64,000 bases of DNA from Streptosporangium sp040640155 (GTDB lineage Bacteria; Actinomycetota; Actinomycetes; Streptosporangiales; Streptosporangiaceae): positions 89,615-153,614 of the forward strand of contig NZ_JBFABE010000013.1 in NCBI RefSeq assembly GCF_040640155.1. The letters are read 5' to 3'. The stretch's first letter is position 1. Each line of letters begins with the position of its first letter. Of the stretch, positions 16,965 through 24,937 are shown one piece after another. A model generated the notes under the pieces. The model did not search any database, was not told the origin of the DNA, and saw nothing but the letters and a program-made list of their open reading frames with translations. The translations under genes were made by a program, and so were the position numbers.

Positions 16965-17654
16965 GTGGGCGGGGAACGGCCTCCCGGCGGACCCGGCGAC
17001 GCGGGTGGTGCCCCCGGCGCGTCCCGGGGCGGTCCGGGCGCGCCGGGGCCGGCGGTGCTGTGGGTGGTGAGCGGCCCGCCGGGGGCCGGCAAGTCGACCG
17101 TGGCGGCGGCGCTGCCGGCGCTGCTGGATCCGGTGCCCGCCCTGCTCGACAAGGACACCGTCTACGGCGGCTTCGTGGCGGCCACCCTGCGCGCGCACGG
17201 CCGCGACGAGGGCGAGCGCGAGGGTCCCTGGTACGACGAGCACGTCAAGCGGCACGAGTACGAGGGCCTGACCGAGGTCGCCCGGCAGATCCGCTCACAC
17301 GGCTGCCCGGTGCTGCTGGAAGGCCCCTTCACCACCCAGGTCCACGACGCGGCCGTCTGGGAACGCTGGGTCGGGCGGCTGGGCGGGCCGCCAGTGCGCC
17401 TGCTCTGGGTCCGCTCGGACGGCCCGTCCCTCCGCGCCAGACTGGAGGCCAGGGGCCTGGCCAGGGACGCGGGCAAGCTCGGCCGCTTCGAGGAGTACCT
17501 GCGGGCCATCCGGGTGGACGAGCCGCCCGTCGTCCCGCACGACGAGATCGACAACCGTCCCGGCGCGCCCTCGCTCGCCTCGCAACTGCACCGGCTCGTC
17601 ACCCCCAGGCGGGACCGGCCCCCTCACGGCGGCCACTCCCCCCCGGGCCGTTAG
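16965..17654 (+). CDS. P-loop kinase-like ATPase (zeta-toxin/AAA_33 type)
   Basis: Starts at GTG 16965. It has 229 residues. A Gly/Pro-rich first ~28 residues precede the P-loop SGPPGAGKST, a following LLDKDTVYGG segment, and a Walker B-like VLLEGPF. A lid region follows, with arginines in RARLEARGLARDAGK. This layout fits small-molecule kinases of the AAA_33/zeta-like group, not a typical toxin: no antitoxin gene is adjacent and the length is that of housekeeping kinases. The substrate is unknown. The short gap to the patatin gene suggests co-transcription. Confidence 0.78.
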   Translation: MGGERPPGGPGDAGGAPGASRGGPGAPGPAVLWVVSGPPGAGKSTVAAALPALLDPVPALLDKDTVYGGFVAATLRAHGRDEGEREGPWYDEHVKRHEYEGLTEVARQIRSHGCPVLLEGPFTTQVHDAAVWERWVGRLGGPPVRLLWVRSDGPSLRARLEARGLARDAGKLGRFEEYLRAIRVDEPPVVPHDEIDNRPGAPSLASQLHRLVTPRRDRPPHGGHSPPGR

Positions 17655-17736
17655 CGCCCATCCGTCCTCTCCGGGGCGTCGGCGCCGTCCGTCCTCCCGG
17701 GAACGTCGGCGCGTCCTCCCCTCCGAGCCGTCGCCG

Positions 17737-17769
17737 CCACCCGCCGTCGCCGCGCCCGCCGGCGGGTGG
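17737..17769. terminator. Hairpin between convergent genes
   Basis: CCACCCGCC (17737-17745) and GGCGGGTGG (17761-17769) form a perfect 9-base stem with a 15-base loop between the kinase-like gene and the convergent small membrane-protein gene. It may serve both directions. Confidence 0.55.
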
Positions 17770-17772
17770 CCG

Positions 17773-18195
17773 TCATGTCCAGGGAAGGGCGCGTGCGCCC
17801 ACCAGCCTCCCGCCCTTCCAGGTCCACACCGTGTTCGCCCGCGCCGACCGGTCCTCGTACACCACCCACACCTCTCCCACGCCCGCCTTGCGCGACTCCG
17901 CCGCCGCCCACTGGCTCACCTGCGGCCAGTTCACCTCCCACTCCTGGTAGTCGCCGCCCGTCTCCCCGGGCGCGGTCACCCCGACGTAGTACGAGCGCAC
18001 CGGCCACGGCAACCCCGTTCCCGCCCGGACGTCGTGCGCCGCGACCGGCACCTCCCTCCGCGTGGGGGCCTGCTCGTCCTCGTCCCTCCGCCTCCGCGGG
18101 CCCCAGGCCCGGAGCCTGGTCCGGGGCCTCCACAGCATCCCTCCGATCACCACCGTCAACGCCCCCAGAAGGATCAGAAACACCTCGATTCCCAT
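17773..18195 (-). CDS. Small membrane-anchored protein, unknown function
   Basis: I choose ATG 18195, because an N-terminal membrane anchor begins right there (MGIEVFLILLGALTVVIGG). Longer frames only add translated minisatellite. The 140-residue product then has an Arg-rich segment (RPRTRLRAWGPRRRR) and a soluble domain of about 90 residues with many Trp/Tyr (SYYVGVTAPGETGGDYQEW, VGEVWVVYEDRSARANTVWTW). I recognise no family. A cytoplasmic, membrane-tethered domain is inferred from the positive residues after the anchor. Start choice is moderately uncertain because no strong ribosome site is visible. Confidence 0.6.
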   Translation of the reverse strand: MGIEVFLILLGALTVVIGGMLWRPRTRLRAWGPRRRRDEDEQAPTRREVPVAAHDVRAGTGLPWPVRSYYVGVTAPGETGGDYQEWEVNWPQVSQWAAAESRKAGVGEVWVVYEDRSARANTVWTWKGGRLVGARALPWT

Positions 18196-18220
18196 CCGCC
18201 CACCCGTCCCAATCCCTCGC

Positions 18221-18280
18221 GCCGACGTCCACGCCGATGCCGATGTCCATGCCGATGTCCATGCCGATGTCCATGCCGAT
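18221..18280. repeat. 12-base minisatellite GCCGATGTCCAT
   Basis: Three perfect tandem copies (18239-18250, 18251-18262, 18263-18274). They are flanked by a variant unit GCCGACGTCCAC (18221-18232), a half unit (18233-18238) and a partial unit after 18275. The array starts about 25 bases upstream of the start codon of the small membrane-protein gene, within its probable leader. The rest of the 18196-18664 gap is non-coding; its 18500-18660 part is AT-rich and should hold the promoter of the LysR gene. Confidence 0.9.
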
Positions 18281-18634
18281 CTTCGCTTCGATGCCCGCCC
18301 TCCGCCACCGTCCCCCGGCGGCCCGCCCCGCGCTCCCGGACGTCCTCCCCCGGGGAGGAGAAGGGATGATCGGACGAACCGCACGGGAGAGGCACCCTGA
18401 TCCCGCATGCTGAGATATCACCGGTCGGCCTGACCGAAACAGAGATGTATCCCACGTCCCGTGCTCGAGTGGTAAGCGACGTCGAATCCCCCACCCCCAC
18501 CTGGGACGGAATGGGTGTTTTACGACACAGCAGACAAAAACGGCTAGCCGGAAGTAATCTGTTTTCCCCTCCGCAACACCCTTTGGAACGATCCGACAAA
18601 ATTGAGTCATATTTCATGACAACTTTGCATTGCG

Positions 18635-18650
18635 GCCATAACGTTGCGGC
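18635..18650. promoter_or_regulatory. CCATAACGT motif upstream of the LysR gene
   Basis: GCCATAACGTTGCGGC is imperfectly symmetric and lies 15 bases before the LysR start. The core CCATAACGT recurs twice before the neighbouring protease gene. This fits autoregulation by the LysR protein; binding is inferred. Confidence 0.55.
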
Positions 18651-18664
18651 CTTACGTTCCCGGT

Positions 18665-19624
18665 ATGGATCTCGAGCTCCGACACCTCAAGATCGTGCGC
18701 GCGGTGGCCCAGGCAGGTAGCGTCACCAAGGCCGCCACGCACCTCGGACTGGCACAACCCGCGCTGACCGCGCAACTCAAACGGATAGAGCGGGTACTCG
18801 GGGGAGCTCTCTTCGAACGCGACCACAACGGCGCACGGCCCACACCCCTGGGGGAGCTGGTGCTGTCAAGGGCGATGGTGCTGCTGCCCGCGGCCCGTGA
18901 ACTCCAGGAGGAGGCCCTCAGGTTCGCCAATGCCAACTCCGACGTCCCCAGCTACCGGCTGGGCGCCACCAACGGGCCGATCCTCGGCGGCCTGATGGAC
19001 CGCCTCGCCACCGCCTGGCCCAACACGCCCGTCAGCACCCACACCTCCTGGTCCGCCAAGGAGCTCACCACCATGGTGATGCTCGGCCGGATCGACTTCG
19101 CGTTCATCGGGGCGTGCGGGGAGAGCCCGCCTCCGGTGGAGGGGCCGGTGGTGTGGTCGACGGTGGGCACCGACCCGGTCTTCGTCCTGCTCAACGAGGA
19201 CCATCCCCTGGTGGACAGGAAGGAGGTGGAGCTGGCCGAGCTGGCCGACGAGCAGTGGACGGTCACCCCCGGCGACAGCTGCTTCGGCGACTGCTTCGCC
19301 ACGGCCTGCGCCCGCGCGGGCTTCACCCCCCGGACCATCTACGAGACCGACGTGGCCACCTGCATGCACCTCGCCAAGGTGGGCCGTGCCGCCGCCCTCT
19401 GCCAGGCCACCTTCCAGCCCGCCGAGGGGCTGAGGCTGGTCCCGATCGCCGGCGCCCCGCTGCGCTGGCGGCAGCTGTTCGGCTGGCATCCGGAGTCGTC
19501 CAGCGCCGCGGTCGCGGCGTCGATCCTCGAGCACGCCAAGGCCTCGCACGCCGACGCGGTCGGGCGGAGCAGAAGGTACGCCGAGTGGCTGACCGGAAAC
19601 CCTGGTCTAGGAACCACTCCATAA
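18665..19624 (+). CDS. LysR-family transcriptional regulator
   Basis: ATG 18665 gives 319 residues. The winged helix lies at residues 1-60 (MDLELRHLKIVRAVAQAGSVTKAATHLGLAQPALTAQLKRIE). The effector domain follows, with three notable cysteines around 204-217 (DSCFGDCFATACARAG) and one near 230. I start at MDLEL because LysR proteins begin at this helix and the seven upstream codons overlap the motif described above. It sits 85 bases upstream of a secreted S1 protease gene on the same strand. As for other actinomycete LysR-protease pairs, it probably activates the protease gene. Confidence 0.9.
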   Translation: MDLELRHLKIVRAVAQAGSVTKAATHLGLAQPALTAQLKRIERVLGGALFERDHNGARPTPLGELVLSRAMVLLPAARELQEEALRFANANSDVPSYRLGATNGPILGGLMDRLATAWPNTPVSTHTSWSAKELTTMVMLGRIDFAFIGACGESPPPVEGPVVWSTVGTDPVFVLLNEDHPLVDRKEVELAELADEQWTVTPGDSCFGDCFATACARAGFTPRTIYETDVATCMHLAKVGRAAALCQATFQPAEGLRLVPIAGAPLRWRQLFGWHPESSSAAVAASILEHAKASHADAVGRSRRYAEWLTGNPGLGTTP

Positions 19625-19660
19625 CGTGACGATAGGGGACATTTGGTAGAGCCATAACGT
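19619..19660 (+). promoter_or_regulatory. Paired CCATAACGT sites before the protease gene
   Basis: CCATAACGTG occurs at 19619-19628 and again at 19652-19661, 33 bases apart (about three helical turns), on the same face of the DNA. The first copy overlaps the LysR stop codon. The second ends about 50 bases before the protease start. A third copy lies before the LysR gene itself. Confidence 0.6.
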
Positions 19661-19709
19661 GCGGGGGGGCCGTTACCTTGACGTCACCCCCCACACGAGG
19701 AGAGAACCA

Positions 19710-21215
19710 ATGCTCCGCAGAAGTGCCATGACGGCGGGCTTCGCGCTCGCTCTCACCATGGTGGCCGCCCCCGCCATGGCTCAGGGTCCCGGCGAGGCCC
19801 CCGCCGCGCCCTACACCCTCGCCGAGGCCCGCGCCCAGGTGGCGGCGACCGCCGCCAAGCCGTCCCCGGGGCTGATCGACGCCATCCGGCGCGACCTCGG
19901 CGGCACCGGCGCGCAGGCCGCCGCGCGTCTCGTCAACGAGGCCGCCGCCGCCAAGATCGAGCCCGCCCTGCGGGGACAGCTCGGCGCCGCCTACGCCGGA
20001 GCGTGGGTGAACGGCCCCACCTCGGAGATGGTCGTCGCCACCAGCGACTCCACCAAGGTCGCCTCCCTGGCCAGGTCCGGCGCGGAGGTCAAGCTCTTCA
20101 AGAACTCCCTGGCCACGCTGGAGGCGGCCAAGGCCACGCTCGACGGGCTCGTGAGCAGCGCGCCGAAGTCGGTCCCCTCCTGGTACGTCGACGTGCGCAC
20201 CAACAGCGTCGTCGTGCTGGCGCGCGACACCGCCGAGGCCCAGGCGTTCGTGAACGGCAGCGGCGTCGACACCTCGCTGGTCCGCGTCGAGGCCTCGCAG
20301 GAGAACCCCACCCCGCTGTACGACGTGCGCGGCGGTGACGCCTTCTACATGGGCGGCCGGTGCTCGGTCGGCTTCTCGGTCACCCGCGGCAGCCAGGGCG
20401 GCTTCGCCACCGCCGGCCACTGCGGCGACGTCGGCACCGCCACCCAGGGCTTCAACCGGGTCGCCCAGGGCACCTTCCAGGGTTCCTCCTTCCCGGGCAA
20501 CGACTACGCCTGGGTCGCGGTCAACGCCAACTGGACGCCCACCGGCGTGGTGAACGGCTACAGTGCGGGCATCCTGCCGGTCAACGGCTCCACCCAGCAG
20601 GTCGTGGGCAGCTCCATCTGCCGCTCGGGCTCCACCACCCAGTACCGCTGCGGCACCATCAGCCAGCACAACACCAGCGTCACCTACCCCGAGGGCACCA
20701 TCACGGGCCTGACCCGCACCACGGTCTGCGCCGAGCCCGGCGACTCCGGCGGCTCCTACATCTCCGGCACCCAGGCCCAGGGCGTCACCTCCGGCGGCTC
20801 GGGCAACTGCACCTCCGGCGGCACCACCTACCACCAGCCGATCAACGAGATCCTCTCGGTGTACGGGCTCACCCTGGTGACCAGCGGGACCAACCCGCCG
20901 CCCACCGGCTGCACCGGCTACACCAACACCTACACCGGCTCGCTGACCTCCAACGCCAACGCCTACCAGCCCGGCACCGCCGGCTACAGCGCCGCCGCGG
21001 GCGTCCACCGCGTCTGCCTGGACGGCCCCAACGGCACCGACTACGACGTCTACCTGCAGAAGCTGAGCGGCTCCACCTGGACCACCGTGGCCAGCGGGAC
21101 CACCCCCAGCGCCGACGAGGCCTTCACCTACAACGGCACCGCGGGCACCTACCGGGTCCGGGTCCACGCCTACAGCGGCTCGGGCTCCTACACCCTCGGC
21201 CTGACCAGGCCGTAG
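19710..21215 (+). CDS. Secreted streptogrisin-like S1 serine protease with PPC domain
   Basis: ATG 19710 follows CGAGGAGAG. The 501-residue preproenzyme has a signal peptide (residues 1-24, cleavage after AMA), an alpha-lytic-type propeptide to about residue 205, and a chymotrypsin-fold protease. The triad is His237 (TAGHCG), Asp265 (NDYAWV) and Ser346 (GDSGGS). Cysteine pairs flank the His and Ser. A Gly/Thr linker leads to a C-terminal ~95-residue domain resembling bacterial pre-peptidase C-terminal (PPC) domains (DYDVYLQKLSGSTWTTVAS). It would be activated outside the cell by removing the propeptide. Regulation by the adjacent LysR protein is likely. Confidence 0.95.
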   Translation: MLRRSAMTAGFALALTMVAAPAMAQGPGEAPAAPYTLAEARAQVAATAAKPSPGLIDAIRRDLGGTGAQAAARLVNEAAAAKIEPALRGQLGAAYAGAWVNGPTSEMVVATSDSTKVASLARSGAEVKLFKNSLATLEAAKATLDGLVSSAPKSVPSWYVDVRTNSVVVLARDTAEAQAFVNGSGVDTSLVRVEASQENPTPLYDVRGGDAFYMGGRCSVGFSVTRGSQGGFATAGHCGDVGTATQGFNRVAQGTFQGSSFPGNDYAWVAVNANWTPTGVVNGYSAGILPVNGSTQQVVGSSICRSGSTTQYRCGTISQHNTSVTYPEGTITGLTRTTVCAEPGDSGGSYISGTQAQGVTSGGSGNCTSGGTTYHQPINEILSVYGLTLVTSGTNPPPTGCTGYTNTYTGSLTSNANAYQPGTAGYSAAAGVHRVCLDGPNGTDYDVYLQKLSGSTWTTVASGTTPSADEAFTYNGTAGTYRVRVHAYSGSGSYTLGLTRP

Positions 21216-21220
21216 CACGC

Positions 21221-21238
21221 CGGCCCCGGCCGGGGCCG
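21221..21238. terminator. Probable terminator of the protease gene
   Basis: CGGCCCCGGCCGGGGCCG is a perfect 18-base palindrome starting 5 bases after the protease stop codon. No U-tract follows. Confidence 0.5.
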
Positions 21239-21425
21239 TGACGGAACCGGCCACCGCGCACCCCGCCGGGACGGCCCCGGGCCCGAGAACCACCTCCGGG
21301 CCGGTCCCGGCGGTCCCACGGCCCCGGCCGCACCCCCCAGCCGCCCTCCCCCCTCCCGGACCGCACGGGCTCCGAAAGGGGGGAGGGCGGCGCCGCCGTG
21401 CCGGGGCGTCGAGAACAATGAGGGA

Positions 21426-22940
21426 ATGAGCGAGCTTCTGACGCTGAGCGAGGGCGCGGTGCTGACGCACCTCGCCACCCGGGCCGAGCTGTCGAGCGGG
21501 GTGCTGCCGGCCTCCGACGACCTGAGGCTGTGGGCACGGCTGGCCGACGGCGACGGGGTCCCCCTGGCCGGCGGCGGCCGGGTCCGTACCTCGATGGACA
21601 CCGGCGAACCCGTGCTGACCGGGCCCGACGGCTGGCTGGCCGGGGTGGAGCCCGGCCAGGTGGTCGCGCTGCGCCTGCGCGGGGGCGCCCTGGAGGTGTC
21701 GGTGGCGGAGCTGGAGGACGTTCCCGCCGAACGGGCGATGCGGGTCGTCCAGGAGTTCGGGGAGCAGGCGCTCGACGCGCTGCGCGCCTTCGCCGAGGGC
21801 CTGGAGCCCAGCCCGGGCGTGCCGGTCGACGTCGTGGTCCTGGAGCTGCTGATGAAGGCGCCCGAGACCTTCGCCGACCCGCTGCCGCCGCTGGCCCCGC
21901 TGCTGCGCAACGCCTCCCTGGAGCTGCGCGACGGCCGGGTGGGCATCGTCGGCGCGCCGTGGGACGTGGCGTCGGTGGCCGACCTCGCGCCGCTGGACAT
22001 CATCAGGCTGGCCCTGGTGCGCAGCGCGCTCCGCGCCCACGGCGAGGGCGCCGACCTGTCCAAGGCCGTCTCCTACCTCTCCCGTTCGGAGACGGTGCTC
22101 GCCAGGGTCGCCGACGAGGTGGAGCGCGAGCCGCTCGCCCCGGCCGTGGCCGAGGCGCTGCCCCGCGACGAACCCGCCGCGCTGCTGCTCCTCGCACGGT
22201 CGGCCGAGGGCGAGGGCCGCTCGTTCGAGGCGGCCGGGCTGATCTCCGAGGTGCTCTCCCTCTCCCCCGGCCTGGCACCTGCCGAGCGCGACGCGGCCGA
22301 TTACGCCGCCTGCCGCACCGACCCCGGCGCCCCGCTGCCCGGACGGGCCGCGCACCTGTTCCGCCAGTTGCTCGTGTACGCCTACCGTCCGGCCCGCAGG
22401 AGGCTGATCGAGGACCTGATCGGGCTGAGCGTCCGGGTGGCCGAGCCCGCCCTGGCGGACCTGGCGTTGTTCGAGAACGACGTCGTCGGCGAGTTCCTGG
22501 CCACGCGGGGCGACTGGCTGCGCGAGGACGAGGTGGAGCTGCTGGAGTCCTGGCGGCGGACGCCGCTGCGGCTGTGGGAGGTCCTGGACGTGTCCGGGGA
22601 CGAGATCACCGTGGCCGCCGCCGTCTCCGGGGGCGCCGCCGACGGGAGCACCGCCTCCGAGGGCGGCGTCTCCGGGGGCGCCCCCGGCGGCGGGGAGCGG
22701 GTGACGCTGACCGACGAGCTGCTCGCCGGGCAGGCGCTGCCCGGCGACCTGATGCTGACCAGGGTGCTGAGCGACGGCGCGGGCCCGCACGTGTTCGGCC
22801 ACCCCTTCAAGGTCGATCGGGAACGGCGGCGGGAGATGCTCGCCCTGCTCACCGACCCCGTCGACCCCTACGCGGTGGCCGCGTTCTTCCGCCGTCCCCG
22901 GCGGGCACCGGGCCTCCCGGACGGAAGCGGGGCGCCCTGA
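21426..22940 (+). CDS. Unknown 504-residue soluble protein
   Basis: ATG 21426 follows GAGGGA. I do not recognise a named domain with certainty. Residues 1-120 are a mixed alpha/beta region. Residues ~130-380 are helical with a TPR-like look (AALLLLARSAEGEGRSFEAAGLISEVLSL). The final part (LLESWRRTPLRLWEVLDVSGDEITV, then ELLAGQALPGDLMLTRVL) resembles a beta-rich region I associate with some actinobacterial SEC-C-type proteins, but no SEC-C zinc motif is present. A Gly/Ser/Ala insert (SGGAADGSTASEGGVSGGAP) splits this region. No signal or membrane segment. It is followed by 170 non-coding bases and has no informative partner. Confidence 0.75.
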   Translation: MSELLTLSEGAVLTHLATRAELSSGVLPASDDLRLWARLADGDGVPLAGGGRVRTSMDTGEPVLTGPDGWLAGVEPGQVVALRLRGGALEVSVAELEDVPAERAMRVVQEFGEQALDALRAFAEGLEPSPGVPVDVVVLELLMKAPETFADPLPPLAPLLRNASLELRDGRVGIVGAPWDVASVADLAPLDIIRLALVRSALRAHGEGADLSKAVSYLSRSETVLARVADEVEREPLAPAVAEALPRDEPAALLLLARSAEGEGRSFEAAGLISEVLSLSPGLAPAERDAADYAACRTDPGAPLPGRAAHLFRQLLVYAYRPARRRLIEDLIGLSVRVAEPALADLALFENDVVGEFLATRGDWLREDEVELLESWRRTPLRLWEVLDVSGDEITVAAAVSGGAADGSTASEGGVSGGAPGGGERVTLTDELLAGQALPGDLMLTRVLSDGAGPHVFGHPFKVDRERRREMLALLTDPVDPYAVAAFFRRPRRAPGLPDGSGAP

Positions 22941-23064
22941 AGCCTGCGGCCCGCAAGTCCGGGCGGCCCGAAGGCTCGGGAGCGCCCGGACGACTCACAC
23001 GTCACACATCACACGTCTTACGTCGGCGGTCGTCAAAAGTACCTCTCCGCTGGGCATAATGGAG

Positions 23065-23092
23065 CCGTTGACGGACGTAAGTCCTTCAACGG
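23065..23092 (+). promoter_or_regulatory. Palindromic operator upstream of the ROK gene
   Basis: The arms CCGTTGACGGAC (23065-23076) and GTCCTTCAACGG (23081-23092) match with one mismatch around a GTAA centre. It ends about 20 bases before the chosen ROK start, so autoregulation by the ROK protein is the simplest explanation. Confidence 0.65.
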
Positions 23093-23112
23093 TGAGACGA
23101 GGAGTGCTGACT

Positions 23113-24300
23113 GTGCGCATGAGCAACGAGGCGAACGGCTCGATCGCAGGAGCCGGGGCGCTTCTGAGCATCCTGCGCGACGGCCGGGCCCGGACCAGGG
23201 CCGAGCTGGTCCAGCTGACCGGGCTGGCCAGGTCCACCCTCGCCCAGCGCCTCGACGCGCTGGTGAGCCTGCAGTGGATCGTGCCGACCGAGGAGGCCAT
23301 CTCCTCCGGGGGCCGCCCCGCCATCGCCTTCACGTTCAACCGCACCGCCCGCGTCGTCCTGGCCGCCGACCTGGGCGCCACCCACGCCCGGGTCGCGATC
23401 ACCGATCTCGGCACCGCGGTCCTGACCGAGCGCGCGATCGAGATGCCCATCGACCTCGGCCCGGAGGAGACCCTCGGCTCGCTGCGGCGCACCTTCGAGG
23501 ACATGCTCGCCGAGACCGGCCACCGCCTCGACCAGGTCTGCGGCGTCGGCGTCGGTCTTCCCGGCCCGGTCGAGTACGGCTCGGGACGCCCGGTCAACCC
23601 GCCGATAATGCCGGGCTGGGACGGCTTCCCCGTCCCCGAGTGGCTCGGCTCGCGCCTCGGCGTCCCCGTCCTCGTCGACAACGACGTGAACATCATGGCG
23701 CTCGGCGAGCACTGGGCGGCCCGCCCCGAGGCCGACCACCTCATCTTCATAAAGATCGGCACCGGTATCGGCTGCGGCATCATCAGCGACCGCCGCCTGC
23801 ACCGGGGCGCCCAGGGCGCGGCCGGCGACATCGGCCACATCCGGGTGGCCTCCGGGCTCGACACCGTCTGCCGCTGCGGCAACCGCGGCTGCCTGGAGGC
23901 CGTCGCCGGCGGCGCCGCCATGGCCACCCGGCTCCGGGCGAACGGGGTGGAGGCCGAGGACAGCCGCGACGTGGTCCGCCTGGTGCGGGCCGGCAACACG
24001 CAGGCGGTCCAGCTCATCAGGCAGGCGGGCCGCGAGGTCGGCGACGTGCTCGCCTCGATCGTCAACTTCTTCAACCCCGCGGTGATCGTGGTCGGCGGCG
24101 ACATCTCCGAGGCCGGGGAGCAGGTCCTCGCGGGCCTGCGAGAGGTCATCTACAGCCGGTCGCTGCCCCTGGCGACCCAGCACCTGACGATCACCGCCAG
24201 CGAGCTGGGCGACCGGGCGGGCATGATCGGCGCCGCGGTCATGGTCATCGAGCACGTCCTGGCACCGGGAATCGTCGACCGCTCCATCACCGCCGTCTGA
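23113..24300 (+). CDS. ROK-family transcriptional regulator
   Basis: I start at GTG 23113 (ATG 23119 is equally possible), which has GGAG 8 bases upstream. A start at 23059 would put the palindromic operator inside the gene. The ~395-residue protein has an N-terminal winged helix (LLSILRDGRARTRAELVQLTGLARSTLAQRLDAL) and a ROK sugar-kinase-like body. Its nucleotide loop is LAADLGATHARVAI. The zinc-binding cluster CRCGNRGCLE and the upstream GDIGHIR motif are both intact. It probably senses a sugar or sugar phosphate. No transport or catabolic gene is adjacent, so its targets are unknown. Confidence 0.9.
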   Translation: MRMSNEANGSIAGAGALLSILRDGRARTRAELVQLTGLARSTLAQRLDALVSLQWIVPTEEAISSGGRPAIAFTFNRTARVVLAADLGATHARVAITDLGTAVLTERAIEMPIDLGPEETLGSLRRTFEDMLAETGHRLDQVCGVGVGLPGPVEYGSGRPVNPPIMPGWDGFPVPEWLGSRLGVPVLVDNDVNIMALGEHWAARPEADHLIFIKIGTGIGCGIISDRRLHRGAQGAAGDIGHIRVASGLDTVCRCGNRGCLEAVAGGAAMATRLRANGVEAEDSRDVVRLVRAGNTQAVQLIRQAGREVGDVLASIVNFFNPAVIVVGGDISEAGEQVLAGLREVIYSRSLPLATQHLTITASELGDRAGMIGAAVMVIEHVLAPGIVDRSITAV

Positions 24301-24338
24301 CCGGGGCGCGGCGGCGCTCGTGGGACACTCGTCCGACC

Positions 24339-24866
24339 ATGGACGCCGAACCGATGAGGACCGCCCGGCTCACGCTGGAGCCCCTGGCGGTACGCCACGC
24401 GGCCGAGATGGCCGAGGTGCTCGGCAACCCCGCCCTGCACATCTTCACCGGTGGCTCGCCGGACACCCCCGAGCGGCTCCGTGACCGCTACGCCCGCCTG
24501 GTCGCCGGTCCCCCGGCCGGCCACGCGGAGTCGTGGCTCAACTGGGTGATCCGCCTCGACGGTCCGGACCGGCTGGTCGGCTACGTCCAGGCGACCGTCA
24601 CCGGCGACCGCGCGTCCGTGGCCTGGGTGGTGGGGACGGCCTGGCAGGGCCGGGGCATCGCCGGGGAGGCCGCCGTCGCGCTCGTCCACCGCCTCCGGGA
24701 ACGCGGCGTCACCGTCGTCGTCGCCGCCGTCCACCCGGACCATGCCGCCTCGGCGGCGGTGGCGCGCCGCGCGGGACTGGCACCGACCACCGGCAGGGTG
24801 GACGGCGAGGTCGTGTGGAGTTCGGACCGGGACGAGGCCGCGGGCCCGGAGCACGGGCCGATCTGA
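24339..24866 (+). CDS. GNAT-family N-acetyltransferase
   Basis: ATG 24339 gives 175 residues of the RimJ/RimL-like GNAT type. It begins with MRTARLTLEPLAVRHAAEMAE, has the acetyl-CoA loop WQGRGIAGEAAVALV (Q/RxxGxG/A) near residue 105, and the late AARRAGLAPT-type segment (VARRAGLAPTTGRV). It should transfer an acetyl group to a protein N-terminus or a small amine. It starts 38 bases after the ROK stop. The two could share a transcript but have no clear functional link. Confidence 0.88.
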   Translation: MDAEPMRTARLTLEPLAVRHAAEMAEVLGNPALHIFTGGSPDTPERLRDRYARLVAGPPAGHAESWLNWVIRLDGPDRLVGYVQATVTGDRASVAWVVGTAWQGRGIAGEAAVALVHRLRERGVTVVVAAVHPDHAASAAVARRAGLAPTTGRVDGEVVWSSDRDEAAGPEHGPI

Positions 24867-24937
24867 GTAGGAACGCCCAGGCGCGGATGAGTGTCCCACC
24901 CCTCCCGGGCCCCCGTGATCCTCGAGAGGGTCGGACC

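Noticed and set aside
16965..17654. Zeta-type toxin of a toxin-antitoxin pair.
   Set aside because: No antitoxin-like gene is adjacent, and the fold and length also fit ordinary small-molecule kinases.
18221..18280. Possible CRISPR array.
   Set aside because: The units are only 12 bases and contiguous, without unique spacers, and no cas gene is present.
18536..18550. CGGCTAGCCG beside an A-run as an intrinsic terminator.
   Set aside because: The stem is only 4-5 base pairs, and no reverse-strand gene ends upstream of it for it to terminate.
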